Assembly (NCBI RefSeq): GCF_007827975.1
Contig: NZ_VITT01000012.1
Direction: 5' to 3' (one strand)
From: Nitrospirillum viridazoti
GTDB lineage: Bacteria > Pseudomonadota > Alphaproteobacteria > Azospirillales > Azospirillaceae
Length of the DNA stretch: 64,000 bases
In this document: positions 43,267-53,621 of the stretch, piece by piece
How the letters are laid out: each line of letters starts with the position of its first letter
Position numbering within the stretch: position 1 is the stretch's first letter
The notes under the pieces: generated by a model
The model's input: only the letters and a program-made list of their open reading frames with translations
Databases searched by the model: none
Told to the model about the DNA's origin: nothing
Position numbers and translations under genes: made by a program

Positions 43267-45834
43267 ATGGCTCGCATGACCTTCCTCGCGCGCCTGGTCA
43301 AATCAGCGGTGGTGCTGGTGACGCTGGCCGTAGCCCCCCTGGCCGCCGCGCGCGACAGCCTGACCCTGGGCCTGCAGCTGGAGCCGCCGGGCCTGGACCC
43401 GACGGCGGAGGCCTCGGCCGCCATCCCCGCCGTGGTCTTCCCCACGGTGTTCGAGGGGCTGGTGCACCTGGGCGTGGGCGGCACGGTGCAGCCCCTGCTG
43501 GCCACCGGCTGGACGGTGGCGCCGGACGGCCTGACCTACACCTTCCACCTGCGGCCGGGCGTGCGTTTCCAGGATGGAACTGGTTTCGATGCCGAAACGG
43601 TCAAGTTCTCGCTTGAGCGCGCCATCGCCCCGGGCAGCACCAACCCGCAAAAGGTGGCGCTGTCGCACATCGACCATGTCGATGTGGTCGACCCGCTGAC
43701 GGCCGCCATCCACCTGAAGGCGCCCTACGGCAGCCTGTTGCAGGTGCTGGGCTGGCCGGTGGCCGTCATGGTGTCCCCCGCCAGTGCCGCCGGCAACGTC
43801 ACCCATCCGGTGGGCACCGGCCCCTTCACCGTGGCCGACTGGCAGCGGGGCAACGCCGTCACCCTGGCGCGCAACCCCGCCTATTGGGGGGCCGCCCCCC
43901 ACCTGACTAGCGTCACCTATCGCTTCATCGCCGACCCGGCGGCGGCCACGGCGGCGCTGAAGGCCGGCGACATCCAGGGCTTCCCCGCCTTCCCGGCGCC
44001 CGAGGCCATCGCCGCGCTGAAGGCCGACCCGCGCTATACCGTCGACGTCGCCCCGTCGGAGGGGGAGACGCTGCTGGCGCTGAACAATCGGCGCCCGCCC
44101 TTCGACAATGTGCTGGTGCGCCGCGCCCTGTCGCATGCCATCGACCGCCAGGCCATCATCCAGGGCGCCATGTTCGGCTATGGCGACCCCATCGGCAGCC
44201 ATTACCCGCCGCAGAACGCCGGCTATGTCGACCTGACGGGTCTGTATCCCCACGACGTGGCCAAGGCCAAGGCCCTGCTGGCGCAGGCAGGCTATCCGCA
44301 CGGCTTCACCGCCACCCTGCGCGTGCTGCCCCTGCCCTATGCCAAGCGCGCCGCCGAGATCATCGCCGCCCAGCTGGCGGAGGCCGGGGTGCATGTGATG
44401 CTGCAGGATGTGGAATGGGCCACCTGGATTTCCCAGGTCTATGGTGGCCATGATTACGACATGACCATCGTCGCCCATGTCGAGCCCATGGATTACGACA
44501 TCTACGGCCGCGACGATTACTATTTCGGCTACCGCAACCCGGCCTACAAGGCGCTGCTGGCCCTGCTGGACGCCACGGTGGACCAGGCGCGGCGCCTGGC
44601 CCTGCTGGGCGACATCCAGCGCACCCTGGCCGACGACGCCGTCAACGTCTTCCTGTTCGAGTACCCCTATTTCGGCGTGTGGGACGCCGGGCTGCGCGAC
44701 ATCTGGCTGCCCACCCCGGTGCAGCTGGTGGACCTGGCCACGGCGCGGTTCGACGAGGCGGGCGCAGGCGCCGCCGCCGCTGGCGGCCTGTCCGACGCCG
44801 GGATCCTGGCTTGGCTGCTGAGCCTGACTGCCTTGGGCGGCATCGGGCTGGCGGCCGCCAAGGCCGGCCCACGCTATGTCGCCGGGCGCCTGGCCGTGCT
44901 GCTGCTGACCCTGCTGGCCGCCAGCCTGGCCATCTTCCTGGTGCTGCAGGTCATCCCCGGCGACCCCGCCCGGGTGATGATGGGCCTGAGCGCCGACCCG
45001 GCCGCCCTGGCCGTCCTGCGCCACCAGATGGGCCTGGACGTGCCGGCACCGCAACGCTACCTGGCCTGGCTGGCCGGCCTGGCGCAGGGCGACTTCGGCC
45101 TCAGCTACACCTACCGCGTCGATGTCGGCCGCCTGATCGCGGAGCGGCTGGCCGTGACCCTGCCCCTGACGCTGTACGCCGTGCTGCTGTCCACCCTGCT
45201 GGCCTTTGCCCTGGGCACCCTGGCGGCGCTGGGCACCGTGCGCGGGCGTACGGGCGGCGTGGTGGACGCCCTTTTGAGCGGCGTGGCGCAACTGCTGATC
45301 GCCATCCCCAACTTCTGGGCCGGCACCGTGCTGGCCCTGGTCTTCGCCGCCGGCCTGCACTGGTTCGCCGCCGGCGGCTTCCCCGGCTGGGGCGGCGGCC
45401 TGGTGCCGGCGCTGAAAGCCCTGACCCTGCCGGCCATCGCGCTGGCCGCCCCCCAGGCCGGCATCCTGGCGCGGGTGCTGCGTGGTGAGCTGGTGGAACA
45501 GATGGGGCAGGACTACATCCGCACCGCGCGGGCCAAGGGCCTGAGCCTGGCCCAGGCCCTGCTGCGCCATGCCCTGCCCAACGCCTTCGTGCCGGCGCTG
45601 ACCATCCTGGGCATGCAGTTCTCCTTCCTGCTGGCCGGGGGCATCATCATCGAGAACGTGTTCTTCCTGCCCGGACTGGGCCGGCTGGTGTTCCAGGCCG
45701 TGGCCCAGCGCGACCTGATCGTGGTGCAGGGCGTCACCGTCGGCCTGGTGTTCGCCGTGGTGGTCGTCACTTTCCTGGTCGATCTGGCCAACGCCGCGGT
45801 GGATTCGCGCCTGACACGGGGGCGCCGCCCATGA
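43267..45834 (+). CDS. Fusion of peptide-binding protein (SBP_bac_5) and ABC permease
   Basis: 855 residues. A signal peptide (about 1-28) is followed by a full extracytoplasmic binding protein of the DppA/OppA family (about 30-500: GLQLEPPGLDPTAEASAA, GLTYTFHLRPGVRFQDG, VGTGPFTVADW, RRALSHAIDRQAII). An extra membrane helix follows (about 511-531, ILAWLLSLTALGGIGLAAAKA). Then comes a DppB-type permease (about 538-855) with FLVLQVIPGDPARVMMG and the ATPase-contact loop DYIRTARAKGLSLAQALLRHALPNAF. The extra helix lets the binding domain stay in the periplasm while the permease starts in the cytoplasm. The frame is continuous, so the fusion looks real. Next gene overlaps by 4 bases. Confidence 0.9.
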   Translation: MARMTFLARLVKSAVVLVTLAVAPLAAARDSLTLGLQLEPPGLDPTAEASAAIPAVVFPTVFEGLVHLGVGGTVQPLLATGWTVAPDGLTYTFHLRPGVRFQDGTGFDAETVKFSLERAIAPGSTNPQKVALSHIDHVDVVDPLTAAIHLKAPYGSLLQVLGWPVAVMVSPASAAGNVTHPVGTGPFTVADWQRGNAVTLARNPAYWGAAPHLTSVTYRFIADPAAATAALKAGDIQGFPAFPAPEAIAALKADPRYTVDVAPSEGETLLALNNRRPPFDNVLVRRALSHAIDRQAIIQGAMFGYGDPIGSHYPPQNAGYVDLTGLYPHDVAKAKALLAQAGYPHGFTATLRVLPLPYAKRAAEIIAAQLAEAGVHVMLQDVEWATWISQVYGGHDYDMTIVAHVEPMDYDIYGRDDYYFGYRNPAYKALLALLDATVDQARRLALLGDIQRTLADDAVNVFLFEYPYFGVWDAGLRDIWLPTPVQLVDLATARFDEAGAGAAAAGGLSDAGILAWLLSLTALGGIGLAAAKAGPRYVAGRLAVLLLTLLAASLAIFLVLQVIPGDPARVMMGLSADPAALAVLRHQMGLDVPAPQRYLAWLAGLAQGDFGLSYTYRVDVGRLIAERLAVTLPLTLYAVLLSTLLAFALGTLAALGTVRGRTGGVVDALLSGVAQLLIAIPNFWAGTVLALVFAAGLHWFAAGGFPGWGGGLVPALKALTLPAIALAAPQAGILARVLRGELVEQMGQDYIRTARAKGLSLAQALLRHALPNAFVPALTILGMQFSFLLAGGIIIENVFFLPGLGRLVFQAVAQRDLIVVQGVTVGLVFAVVVVTFLVDLANAAVDSRLTRGRRP

Positions 45835-46679
45835 CCGTCATGATCACGCTGGAGGCGACATCGGCCGCGCCCGGCCGGGCCAAGGCCCTGGCCGCCGGCC
45901 TGGTGCTGACCGGCCTGGTGGCGGCCGCCGCCCTGTTGTCGCTGGTGTGGACGCCCTATGACCCCACCGCCATCAATATCGCCGGACGGCTGGCGCCGCC
46001 CTCCGCCATCCATTGGTTCGGCACCGACGCCTATGGCCGCGACGTCTTCTCCCACGTGCTGGCGGGCGCGCGCAGCGCCTTGGGCGTGGCCTTGGCCGCC
46101 GTGGGCGTGGGCGCAGGAGTCGGCGTGCCCCTGGGCCTGCTGGCGGCGGGCCGGCGCGGCTGGGTGGAGGAGGTGGCGATGCGCGGCAGCGACGTGGTCT
46201 TCGCCTTCCCCGCCCTGATCACCGCCGTGCTGATCGCCGCCTTGTGCGGCCCGGGTGCGGTGGATGCCATCGCCGCCATCGGCCTGTTCAACATCCCCGT
46301 CTTCGCCAAGGTGGCGCGGGCGGCGGCCCTGGGCGTCTGGGCGCGGGACTACACCCTGGCCGCCCGGCTGGCCGGGAAAGGCGGCGGCCGCATCTCGCTG
46401 GAGCATGTGCTGCCCAACATCGCCGGCCTGCTGCTGGTACAGGCCACCATCCAGCTGTCGCTGGGCATCATCGCCGATGCCGGCCTGTCCTTCGTCGGCC
46501 TGGGCACACAGGCGCCGCACCCCAGCTGGGGCCGCATGCTGGCAGACAGCCAGACCCTGGCGGGCCAGGCGCCCTGGCTGGTGCTGTTCCCCGGCCTGGC
46601 GGTGGTGGCCGCCGTGCTGGGCTTCAACTTGCTGGGCGAGGGCCTGCGCGGCCGCCTGGCCCCGAAGCGAGGGGCCTGA
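45831..46679 (+). CDS. Peptide-type ABC transporter permease (DppC-like)
   Basis: 282 residues. An N-terminal helix (ALAAGLVLTGLVAAAALLSLVWTPYDP) is followed by the HWFGTDAYGRDVFSHVLAGARSALGVAL motif typical of DppC/OppC. The EAA loop is DYTLAARLAGKGGGRISLEHVLPNIAGLL, and GLSFVGLGTQAPHPSWGRML follows. It pairs with the permease half of the preceding fusion protein. ATGA overlap with that gene and 3 bases to the ATPase gene show one operon. Confidence 0.93.
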   Translation: MTVMITLEATSAAPGRAKALAAGLVLTGLVAAAALLSLVWTPYDPTAINIAGRLAPPSAIHWFGTDAYGRDVFSHVLAGARSALGVALAAVGVGAGVGVPLGLLAAGRRGWVEEVAMRGSDVVFAFPALITAVLIAALCGPGAVDAIAAIGLFNIPVFAKVARAAALGVWARDYTLAARLAGKGGGRISLEHVLPNIAGLLLVQATIQLSLGIIADAGLSFVGLGTQAPHPSWGRMLADSQTLAGQAPWLVLFPGLAVVAAVLGFNLLGEGLRGRLAPKRGA

Positions 46680-46682
46680 GCC

Positions 46683-48271
<1,589 letters not shown>

Positions 48272-48284
<13 letters not shown>

Positions 48285-49312
48285 TGGCCGCCATCGCCGC
48301 CTTGACCGTCCCCCGCATGGAACACCGCGCGGGCGATGGCGCGGGCCAGGCAGTCGGCGGCGGCGGAACCGATGCGCGCCACCTGGGCCCAACGGCTGCC
48401 GGCGTCCGTCGACAGGGCCGGTCCCCGCGCCACGGCGAAGACGGTGTCGCCATCGAAAGGCGTGTGGGCCGGGCGCGCGGCGCGGGCGATGCCGTCCTGC
48501 GCCATCATCGCCAGCCGCTTGCACTCCGCCGTGCTGAGGTCGGCGGAGGCGGCCACCACGGCGATGGTGGTGTTGGCGCCCGCCGCGGGCTGTCGGTGCA
48601 CGCCCAGGCGCGACAACTCGGGCACCGGGTCGCTGGCATCCATGGGCGCCTGGGGCGTCCGGCCGCCAAACTCACCATCGATCTCGAAAGGCCAGGCCCA
48701 GTAGGTGCGGCCGTCGGGCATGAAGACCGAGCCCAGAGGATTGGCCGCCACCAGGGCGCCCACCACCAGCCCATCGCCCAGGTCGATGGAGGCGGTGCCG
48801 ACGCCGCCGGCGACCAGCCCGGCCATGGCGCCACGCCCGGCGCCCAGGGCGCCCTGCGGCACGTCCAGGCCGGCGGCCTCCACCGCGCGTATCCCCAGGT
48901 CGCGGTAGGGCGGCGTCAGGCCCCAGTCCTTGTCGCCGCCATTGGCCAGGTCATAGAGCACGGCGGCCGGGACCAGGGGCACGGCGGGTGTGCCGGGCCG
49001 CAGGGTCAGGCCCATCCCGCGCCGCGACAGCACGGCCGCCACCCCGTCCGCCGCCGCCAAGCCGAAGACGGACCCGCCGGTCAGGACCACGGCATGGGCC
49101 CGGCCCACCAGGTTCTCCGCCGCCAGCATCTCGGTCTCGCGGGTGCCGGGACCGCCGCCGCGCACGTCCACGCCGCCGGCCCAGCCAACGGCCCCCTTGG
49201 GGCCCCCGCACAGCAGGACGGTGACGCCGCTGCGCACCCCCTCATCCGTGGCGTGGCCCACCGTCAGGCCGGGGACGTCGGTGATGGCGTTGCGCGGTCC
49301 GGGGGCAGGCAT
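48272..49312 (-). CDS. P1-family peptidase (DmpA/BapA-like aminopeptidase)
   Basis: 346 residues from ATG 49312; a TTG at 49327 would add five. It matches the self-processing N-terminal nucleophile peptidases (L-aminopeptidase D-Ala-esterase/amidase). Features: NAITDVPGLTVGHATD at the N-terminus, TGGSVFGLAAADGVA, GRGAMAGLVAGGVGTASIDL, and the cleavage/nucleophile region PAAGANTTIAVVAASADLS, where the first Thr is the likely nucleophile. HTPFDGDTVFAVA follows. No signal peptide, so probably cytoplasmic. It converges on the peptide importer and could release amino acids from imported peptides, including beta- or D-peptides. Confidence 0.87.
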
Positions 49313-49424
49313 GATACGGTTTTCCAACGGCTTGGTTCACGGTCCGGGGACGGCCGATCCACGATCCCGGCCGCGACAGCGCGGATAGTCCCCCTTCGTC
49401 CTCGTACCTTCAACGGGAAACACC

Positions 49425-50303
49425 ATGCCGGATACCGCTGAGTCCCAGCCGATCGCCACCACCCGCCTGGTGGTCACGCCCGACACGGTGACGGTGCGCG
49501 ACGGCCGTCCGCCCTTGAGCCTGCTGGTGCATGAGGGCGGGGCGCACGCCGACATCACCGTCTTCCTCTGCCACGGCAGTGGTGGCAACAAGAACCAGTG
49601 GCGCCACCAATGGGCCGCCCTGGTGAAGGCGGGGGTGCGCATCGTCGCCTGGGATTTCGTCGGCCATGGGCAAAGCCCCCAGCCGCGCGACCGGGCGGCC
49701 TATGAGGGCAGCCACCTGGTGGCCGACTACCGCCAGATACTGGACAGCTATGGGCCGCCGGACGGTCAAGGCCGCGTCATCCTGGCCGGCCATTCCTACG
49801 GCTGCCGCCTGACCTTGAGCCTGCTGCAGGGCCTGGCGGCGGAGGGGCGGCTGGACCGTGTGGCGGCGGCCCTGCTGCTGGGTCCGCCCAGCCCCGCCGC
49901 CCAGCTGGGCGCCAACCCGCTGGGCTGGCTGCCGCCCTTCATCCTGGAATGGATCCGCCCCATCATCTCCGCCAAGTTCCGCGCGCTGGCCTGGCACCCC
50001 GACACCGACGCCGCCCTGCTGGCGTTCGAGGAGCAGGCGACCAAGGGCAACAGCCTGTTCATGATGAAGGCGCTGATGAGCCAGGCGGCCCACCCCGACC
50101 CGGCGGCGCTGTCCGCCCTGACCCTGCCCATCACCGTGGTGGCCGGCGCCAACGACGGCCTGACTCCCCCGGCAGGCGCCCGCGATCTGGCCAGGCACTT
50201 GCCCAACGCCACCTACGTGGAACTGGAACGCTGCGGCCATCAGATCATGCTGGAGAAGCCGGCCGAGACCAACGCCCTGCTGCTGGGCCTGGTGAACGGC
50301 TAG
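49425..50303 (+). CDS. Alpha/beta hydrolase
   Basis: 292 residues, no signal peptide. The oxyanion region is FLCHGSGGNKNQW. The nucleophile elbow is LAGHSYGCRLTL (Ser about 124). The acid is in VVAGANDGLTPPAGA (about 240-254), and the catalytic His is in ERCGHQIMLEKP (about 270-281). The full triad is therefore present. The substrate is unknown. The gene is divergent from the peptidase gene, with about 110 bases between. Confidence 0.87.
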   Translation: MPDTAESQPIATTRLVVTPDTVTVRDGRPPLSLLVHEGGAHADITVFLCHGSGGNKNQWRHQWAALVKAGVRIVAWDFVGHGQSPQPRDRAAYEGSHLVADYRQILDSYGPPDGQGRVILAGHSYGCRLTLSLLQGLAAEGRLDRVAAALLLGPPSPAAQLGANPLGWLPPFILEWIRPIISAKFRALAWHPDTDAALLAFEEQATKGNSLFMMKALMSQAAHPDPAALSALTLPITVVAGANDGLTPPAGARDLARHLPNATYVELERCGHQIMLEKPAETNALLLGLVNG

Positions 50304-50309
50304 GCCCGG

Positions 50310-50479
50310 CCCTGCCAGACCTCGGCCAGCAGGGCGTCACGGCTGACACCTCACCGCGTCGCGCGCACAGCGCCGCCAGCGTCCGCGCGGCGGTCCTCCA
50401 GCCGCCGCTCCGTCCCGTCGGCATGGCGCAGCACCGCCCCGTCAAAGGTCCAACCGCCGATGCGGTACGTACCGATCAT
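50310..50479 (-). pseudogene. Frameshifted remnant of a winged-helix (OmpR/CadC-type) regulator
   Basis: On the minus strand from ATG 50479 the sequence reads YRIGGWTFDGAVLRHADG. A shift of frame then gives RTLAALCARRGEV, and a second shift gives SRDALLAEVWQGRA. Joined, these form the N-terminal part of a Trans_reg_C winged helix as in CadC-like regulators. The rest is missing: the alpha/beta hydrolase gene begins on the other strand. The start overlaps the vapC stop. Confidence 0.7.
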
Positions 50480-50886
50480 GGCCTTGCCACTGGCCGGATC
50501 AGAGTGATTTCCAAATTGGGAATCCCGGCCTGCGCCACCTTGGCCCAGGCCTGGTCGGCGGTGATCGCTGGTAAACGGCGGTTGCAGGCCAGGGCCAAGC
50601 AGGCCCTGTCGCCCATCGACAGACCAGCAGCATGGGTGGCCGGACGCAGGTCGGCCGTCTGCAACGCGTCTTCCAACCGGTAGTCGACGATCTCGACCCC
50701 CGTCGCCTCAACCGCCTCCCGCGCCTCGTCGACGGGCATGCCCCGTTCCCGAAGCTTGGTGATGATTTCGGCCAGGTTCACGGTGGAAAGCAGGGCGCCT
50801 GGCAGAGTGGCCATCACCTGCTCCGCCCCGGGCTCCGCCAGCAGCACGGCCAACAAGGCCGAACTGTCGAGGACCGCCTCACTCAT
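50476..50886 (-). CDS. vapC: PIN-domain toxin (VapC-like ribonuclease)
   Basis: 136 residues of the PIN fold. Acidic metal-binding residues are Asp in VLDSSALLAVL (7), Glu in NLAEIITKL (about 40), Asp in GLSMGDRACLALA (about 93) and Asp in ITADQAWAKV (about 111). VapC toxins cut RNA, often initiator tRNA, in the cytoplasm. The start overlaps the antitoxin stop by 8 bases, the usual order for a type II toxin-antitoxin pair. Confidence 0.87.
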   Translation of the reverse strand: MSEAVLDSSALLAVLLAEPGAEQVMATLPGALLSTVNLAEIITKLRERGMPVDEAREAVEATGVEIVDYRLEDALQTADLRPATHAAGLSMGDRACLALACNRRLPAITADQAWAKVAQAGIPNLEITLIRPVARP

Positions 50887-51127
50887 GCTCCGCCGCCGCC
50901 CGTCGCTCCGCCGCCAGTTCCTCGATCAGGTCGGCGCCGTCCGGAACGTAACGTCGCACCAAGGCCTGGGCCCGGCGAATGGCGGCCTCTATGGGCTCCA
51001 GCACCACAACGCCGTCGACCAGCCGTGCCACGACCTTACCGCCATCGGCCAAGCCCAAAGCGGACCGCATCTGAGCCGGAATGACGACACGGCCATTCGA
51101 TGCCATCGTCAGATTGGCGCGCAACAT
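50879..51127 (-). CDS. vapB: AbrB-type antitoxin (VapB-like)
   Basis: 82 residues. The N-terminal swapped-hairpin AbrB/MazE DNA-binding motif is NLTMASNGRVVIPAQMRSALGLADGGKVVARLVDGVVVLEP. The acidic helical C-terminus would wrap the toxin. The ATG at 51127 has GGAG upstream; the open frame goes further back but into the promoter region. A palindrome upstream is the likely operator. Confidence 0.85.
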   Translation of the reverse strand: MLRANLTMASNGRVVIPAQMRSALGLADGGKVVARLVDGVVVLEPIEAAIRRAQALVRRYVPDGADLIEELAAERRAAAEHE

Positions 51128-51137
51128 GTCATGAACT

Positions 51138-51156
51138 CCAAAGATGACACCTTTGG
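51138..51156 (-). promoter_or_regulatory. Palindromic operator of the vapBC operon
   Basis: CCAAAG-ATGACAC-CTTTGG is a perfect inverted repeat 10 bases before the antitoxin start. An outer pair, ATGTCAT (51126-51132) and ATGACAT (51162-51168), flanks it. Binding of the antitoxin complex here would give the usual autoregulation. Confidence 0.6.
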
Positions 51157-51186
51157 CTATAATGACATATTGGACACGCCTTGTCC

Positions 51187-53607
51187 TCACTCGTACCGCA
51201 GCGCCGCCACCGGCGGGGCGCTGGCGACACGGATGACGTGGACCGCCACCGTGGCCAGGGCCACGGCCAAGGCGACGGCGCCGGCGGCCAGGAAGGTCAG
51301 GGGCGCCTGGTCCACCCGCACCGTGAATTGCAGCAGCCACTGGTGCAAAGCCCACCAGGCGACAGGCCACGCCACCAGATTGGCCAGCAGCACCGGCCGG
51401 GTGAATTGCCAGGCCATCAGCCCCATGATGTCCGGCACCTTGGCCCCCACCACCCGGCGGACACCAATCTCCTTGGTGCGCCGGGCCGCCGTCAGGGCGG
51501 TCAGGCCGAACAGGCCCATATTGGCCAGCGCCACAGCCAGGCCACCAAAGGCGGCGAAGACGCGGGCCTGGCGCCGTTCCGACTGGTACAGGCTTTCGAT
51601 CCGCTCATCCGCGAAGGCGCGGCGCAGGTATTCGGCGTCGGGGTACAGCTTGTCGACCACGGCATTGACGGCCGCCATCGTGGCCCGCTGGTCACCTGCG
51701 GCCAGGCGCACGGTCAGGTGCTCACCGCTGGCCTTGATCAGGAACATCAGCGGCAGGTCGGCCCGGCGGGCGGACTGGAACCGCATGTCCGCCACCACGC
51801 CGGCGACCTCGGTGGGGTCTTCGCTGTTGATGGACAGGCGTTCGCCCACCGCGTCCTCCGGCTTGGCGTATCCCATGCGCCGCGCCGCGGTTTCCGTCAG
51901 GATGAGGTAACGCGGCTTGTCCTCGTCCACCTCCGCCGGCTTCCAGCCGGGGGGCAGGCCCTTGCCGGCCACCAGGCGCGCACCATAGGTGGCGAAGAAA
52001 TCCTGGTCTGCGGTGAAGCTGGCGATGCCCCGCGCTTGGCGTAGGGTGCTGCGGGTGTTCTCCGGCAGGTCGAAGCTGGACAGGCTTTCCGATTCAGCGG
52101 CCGGCACCAGGCTGGACAGGCTGGCGCCACGCACGCCGGGTAGGCGTGCCACCTCCGCCTTCAAGGTGGCGGCCCGCGCAAGGTCGGCGGGCAGGTTGCT
52201 GATCAGGTACAGGCTGTCCGGCTGATAGCCCAGGCCAGCCGCCTGCACATGGGCCACCTGGCGCTGCACCGTGAAGGTCGCCACCATCAGGGCGATGGAC
52301 ACCGCGAACTGCGCCACCACCAGCACGGCCCGCACGCGGCCGGCGCCCGGCGCCTGGGCGCGACCCTTCAGCACCTCCCCCGGCCGGTAGCCCGACAACA
52401 CCAGGGCGGGGTAGAAACCGCCCAGCACGCCCACCAGGACGGGCGTGGCCAGCAGCAGGGGCAGCAGCCAGCTCCGGCCCCGGGGCAGGGGCGCCAGCGA
52501 GACATCCCGGCCCACCAGTCCCTGGAACGCCGGCCGGGCCAGTTCCATGAGCGCCAGGGCGGCCACCGTGCCGATGGCGGCCAGCAGCACCGCCTCGCCG
52601 GTGAACAGGGCGACCAGTTGCCGGCGCCGGGCGCCCACCAGCTTGCGGATGCCCACCTCGCGGGCCCGGGTGATGGCCTGGGCCGTGGCCATGTTGGTGT
52701 AGTTCGCGATGGCGATGCCCAAGATCAACAGGGCCACGCCGCCCAGGACCTGCAAGGTGCCGACATCACCCCCGGCGACCGCGCCCAGCGCCTTGACCCG
52801 CAGATAGATGTCGGGCACGGGGTCCAGCCGCAGGCTGACCATGTTGTCCATGCCGCCGCCCGCCTTGTCGGGGTTGGGCGGGTTGTGCCGGTTGACGAAC
52901 GCGGGCAGCGCGGCACCCACCGCCGCCGCCGACGCCCCCGGCGCCAAGCGGACGTAGGTGCTGACGCCCGAGATGTCGGACCAGGGGCGCGGCTTCGCAT
53001 GCGCCCAGGACTTGTCCCCCCGCGCGGCCTCAGCCGCAATCGCGGTGAAGACCAGATGGCTTTGCCGCAGCGGCGCCAGGACACCGGTGACGGTCAGAGC
53101 CGGCCCGTGCCGCACCTCGATCGTGCGGCCCAAGGGGTCGGCGTCGCCGAACAGCGTGCGGGCCAGTTCCCGCGTCACCACCACGCCATCGGGTCGGGCC
53201 AGAGCCAGGGCGGGATCGCCCCGCTCCAGTGGATAATCCAGCAGCCGCAGGAAATCCGGATCGGCCCACAGCACACGCTGTTCGAAGTAGCGGGTGGCGG
53301 CGCCCAGCATCACCCGATCCTGCTCGACACGGGTGACGGCCTCCACCTCCGGCACCTCCTGCTTCAGGGCCTCGGCCAAATCATCGGGGGAGAAGGTCAG
53401 CTTGATGGACTGGCCGCCCACGTTCAGTTGGCTGCCCACGCGGTAGAGGCGGTCGGCATGGGTGAAGCCCCGGTCCACCGTCCCCTCTTCCGCCACGTAG
53501 AGGCTGACCAGCAGGAAGGCGGCGATGCCGACGGCCAGGCCCGCCAGGTTCAGCAGGGTGAACAGGACATGCCGGCGGAGGAAGATGGGCAGCGTGAACG
53601 TGGGCAT
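51187..53607 (-). CDS. FtsX/MacB-like ABC permease, second of a tandem pair
   Basis: 806 residues with the duplicated MacB-periplasmic-core plus FtsX layout: first helix (LFTLLNLAGLAVGIAAFLLVSLYVAEEGTVDRGF), a periplasmic core, a helix block around ANYTNMATAQAITRAREVGIRKLVGARRRQLVALFTGEAVLLAAIG (about 300-420), a second core, and a last block with FGLTALTAARRTKEIGVRRVVGAKVPDIMGLMAWQF. Eight helices are expected. Such proteins export peptides or lipids or act as mechanotransmitters together with a separate ATPase, which is absent from this window. It starts 14 bases after the first permease gene. Confidence 0.87.
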   Translation of the reverse strand: MPTFTLPIFLRRHVLFTLLNLAGLAVGIAAFLLVSLYVAEEGTVDRGFTHADRLYRVGSQLNVGGQSIKLTFSPDDLAEALKQEVPEVEAVTRVEQDRVMLGAATRYFEQRVLWADPDFLRLLDYPLERGDPALALARPDGVVVTRELARTLFGDADPLGRTIEVRHGPALTVTGVLAPLRQSHLVFTAIAAEAARGDKSWAHAKPRPWSDISGVSTYVRLAPGASAAAVGAALPAFVNRHNPPNPDKAGGGMDNMVSLRLDPVPDIYLRVKALGAVAGGDVGTLQVLGGVALLILGIAIANYTNMATAQAITRAREVGIRKLVGARRRQLVALFTGEAVLLAAIGTVAALALMELARPAFQGLVGRDVSLAPLPRGRSWLLPLLLATPVLVGVLGGFYPALVLSGYRPGEVLKGRAQAPGAGRVRAVLVVAQFAVSIALMVATFTVQRQVAHVQAAGLGYQPDSLYLISNLPADLARAATLKAEVARLPGVRGASLSSLVPAAESESLSSFDLPENTRSTLRQARGIASFTADQDFFATYGARLVAGKGLPPGWKPAEVDEDKPRYLILTETAARRMGYAKPEDAVGERLSINSEDPTEVAGVVADMRFQSARRADLPLMFLIKASGEHLTVRLAAGDQRATMAAVNAVVDKLYPDAEYLRRAFADERIESLYQSERRQARVFAAFGGLAVALANMGLFGLTALTAARRTKEIGVRRVVGAKVPDIMGLMAWQFTRPVLLANLVAWPVAWWALHQWLLQFTVRVDQAPLTFLAAGAVALAVALATVAVHVIRVASAPPVAALRYE

Positions 53608-53621
53608 CGGGCACCTTCCCC

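Noticed and set aside
43267..45834. Two separate genes joined by a sequencing error
   Set aside because: The frame is continuous and an added membrane helix bridges the domains in a topologically sensible way, so a natural fusion is the simpler reading.
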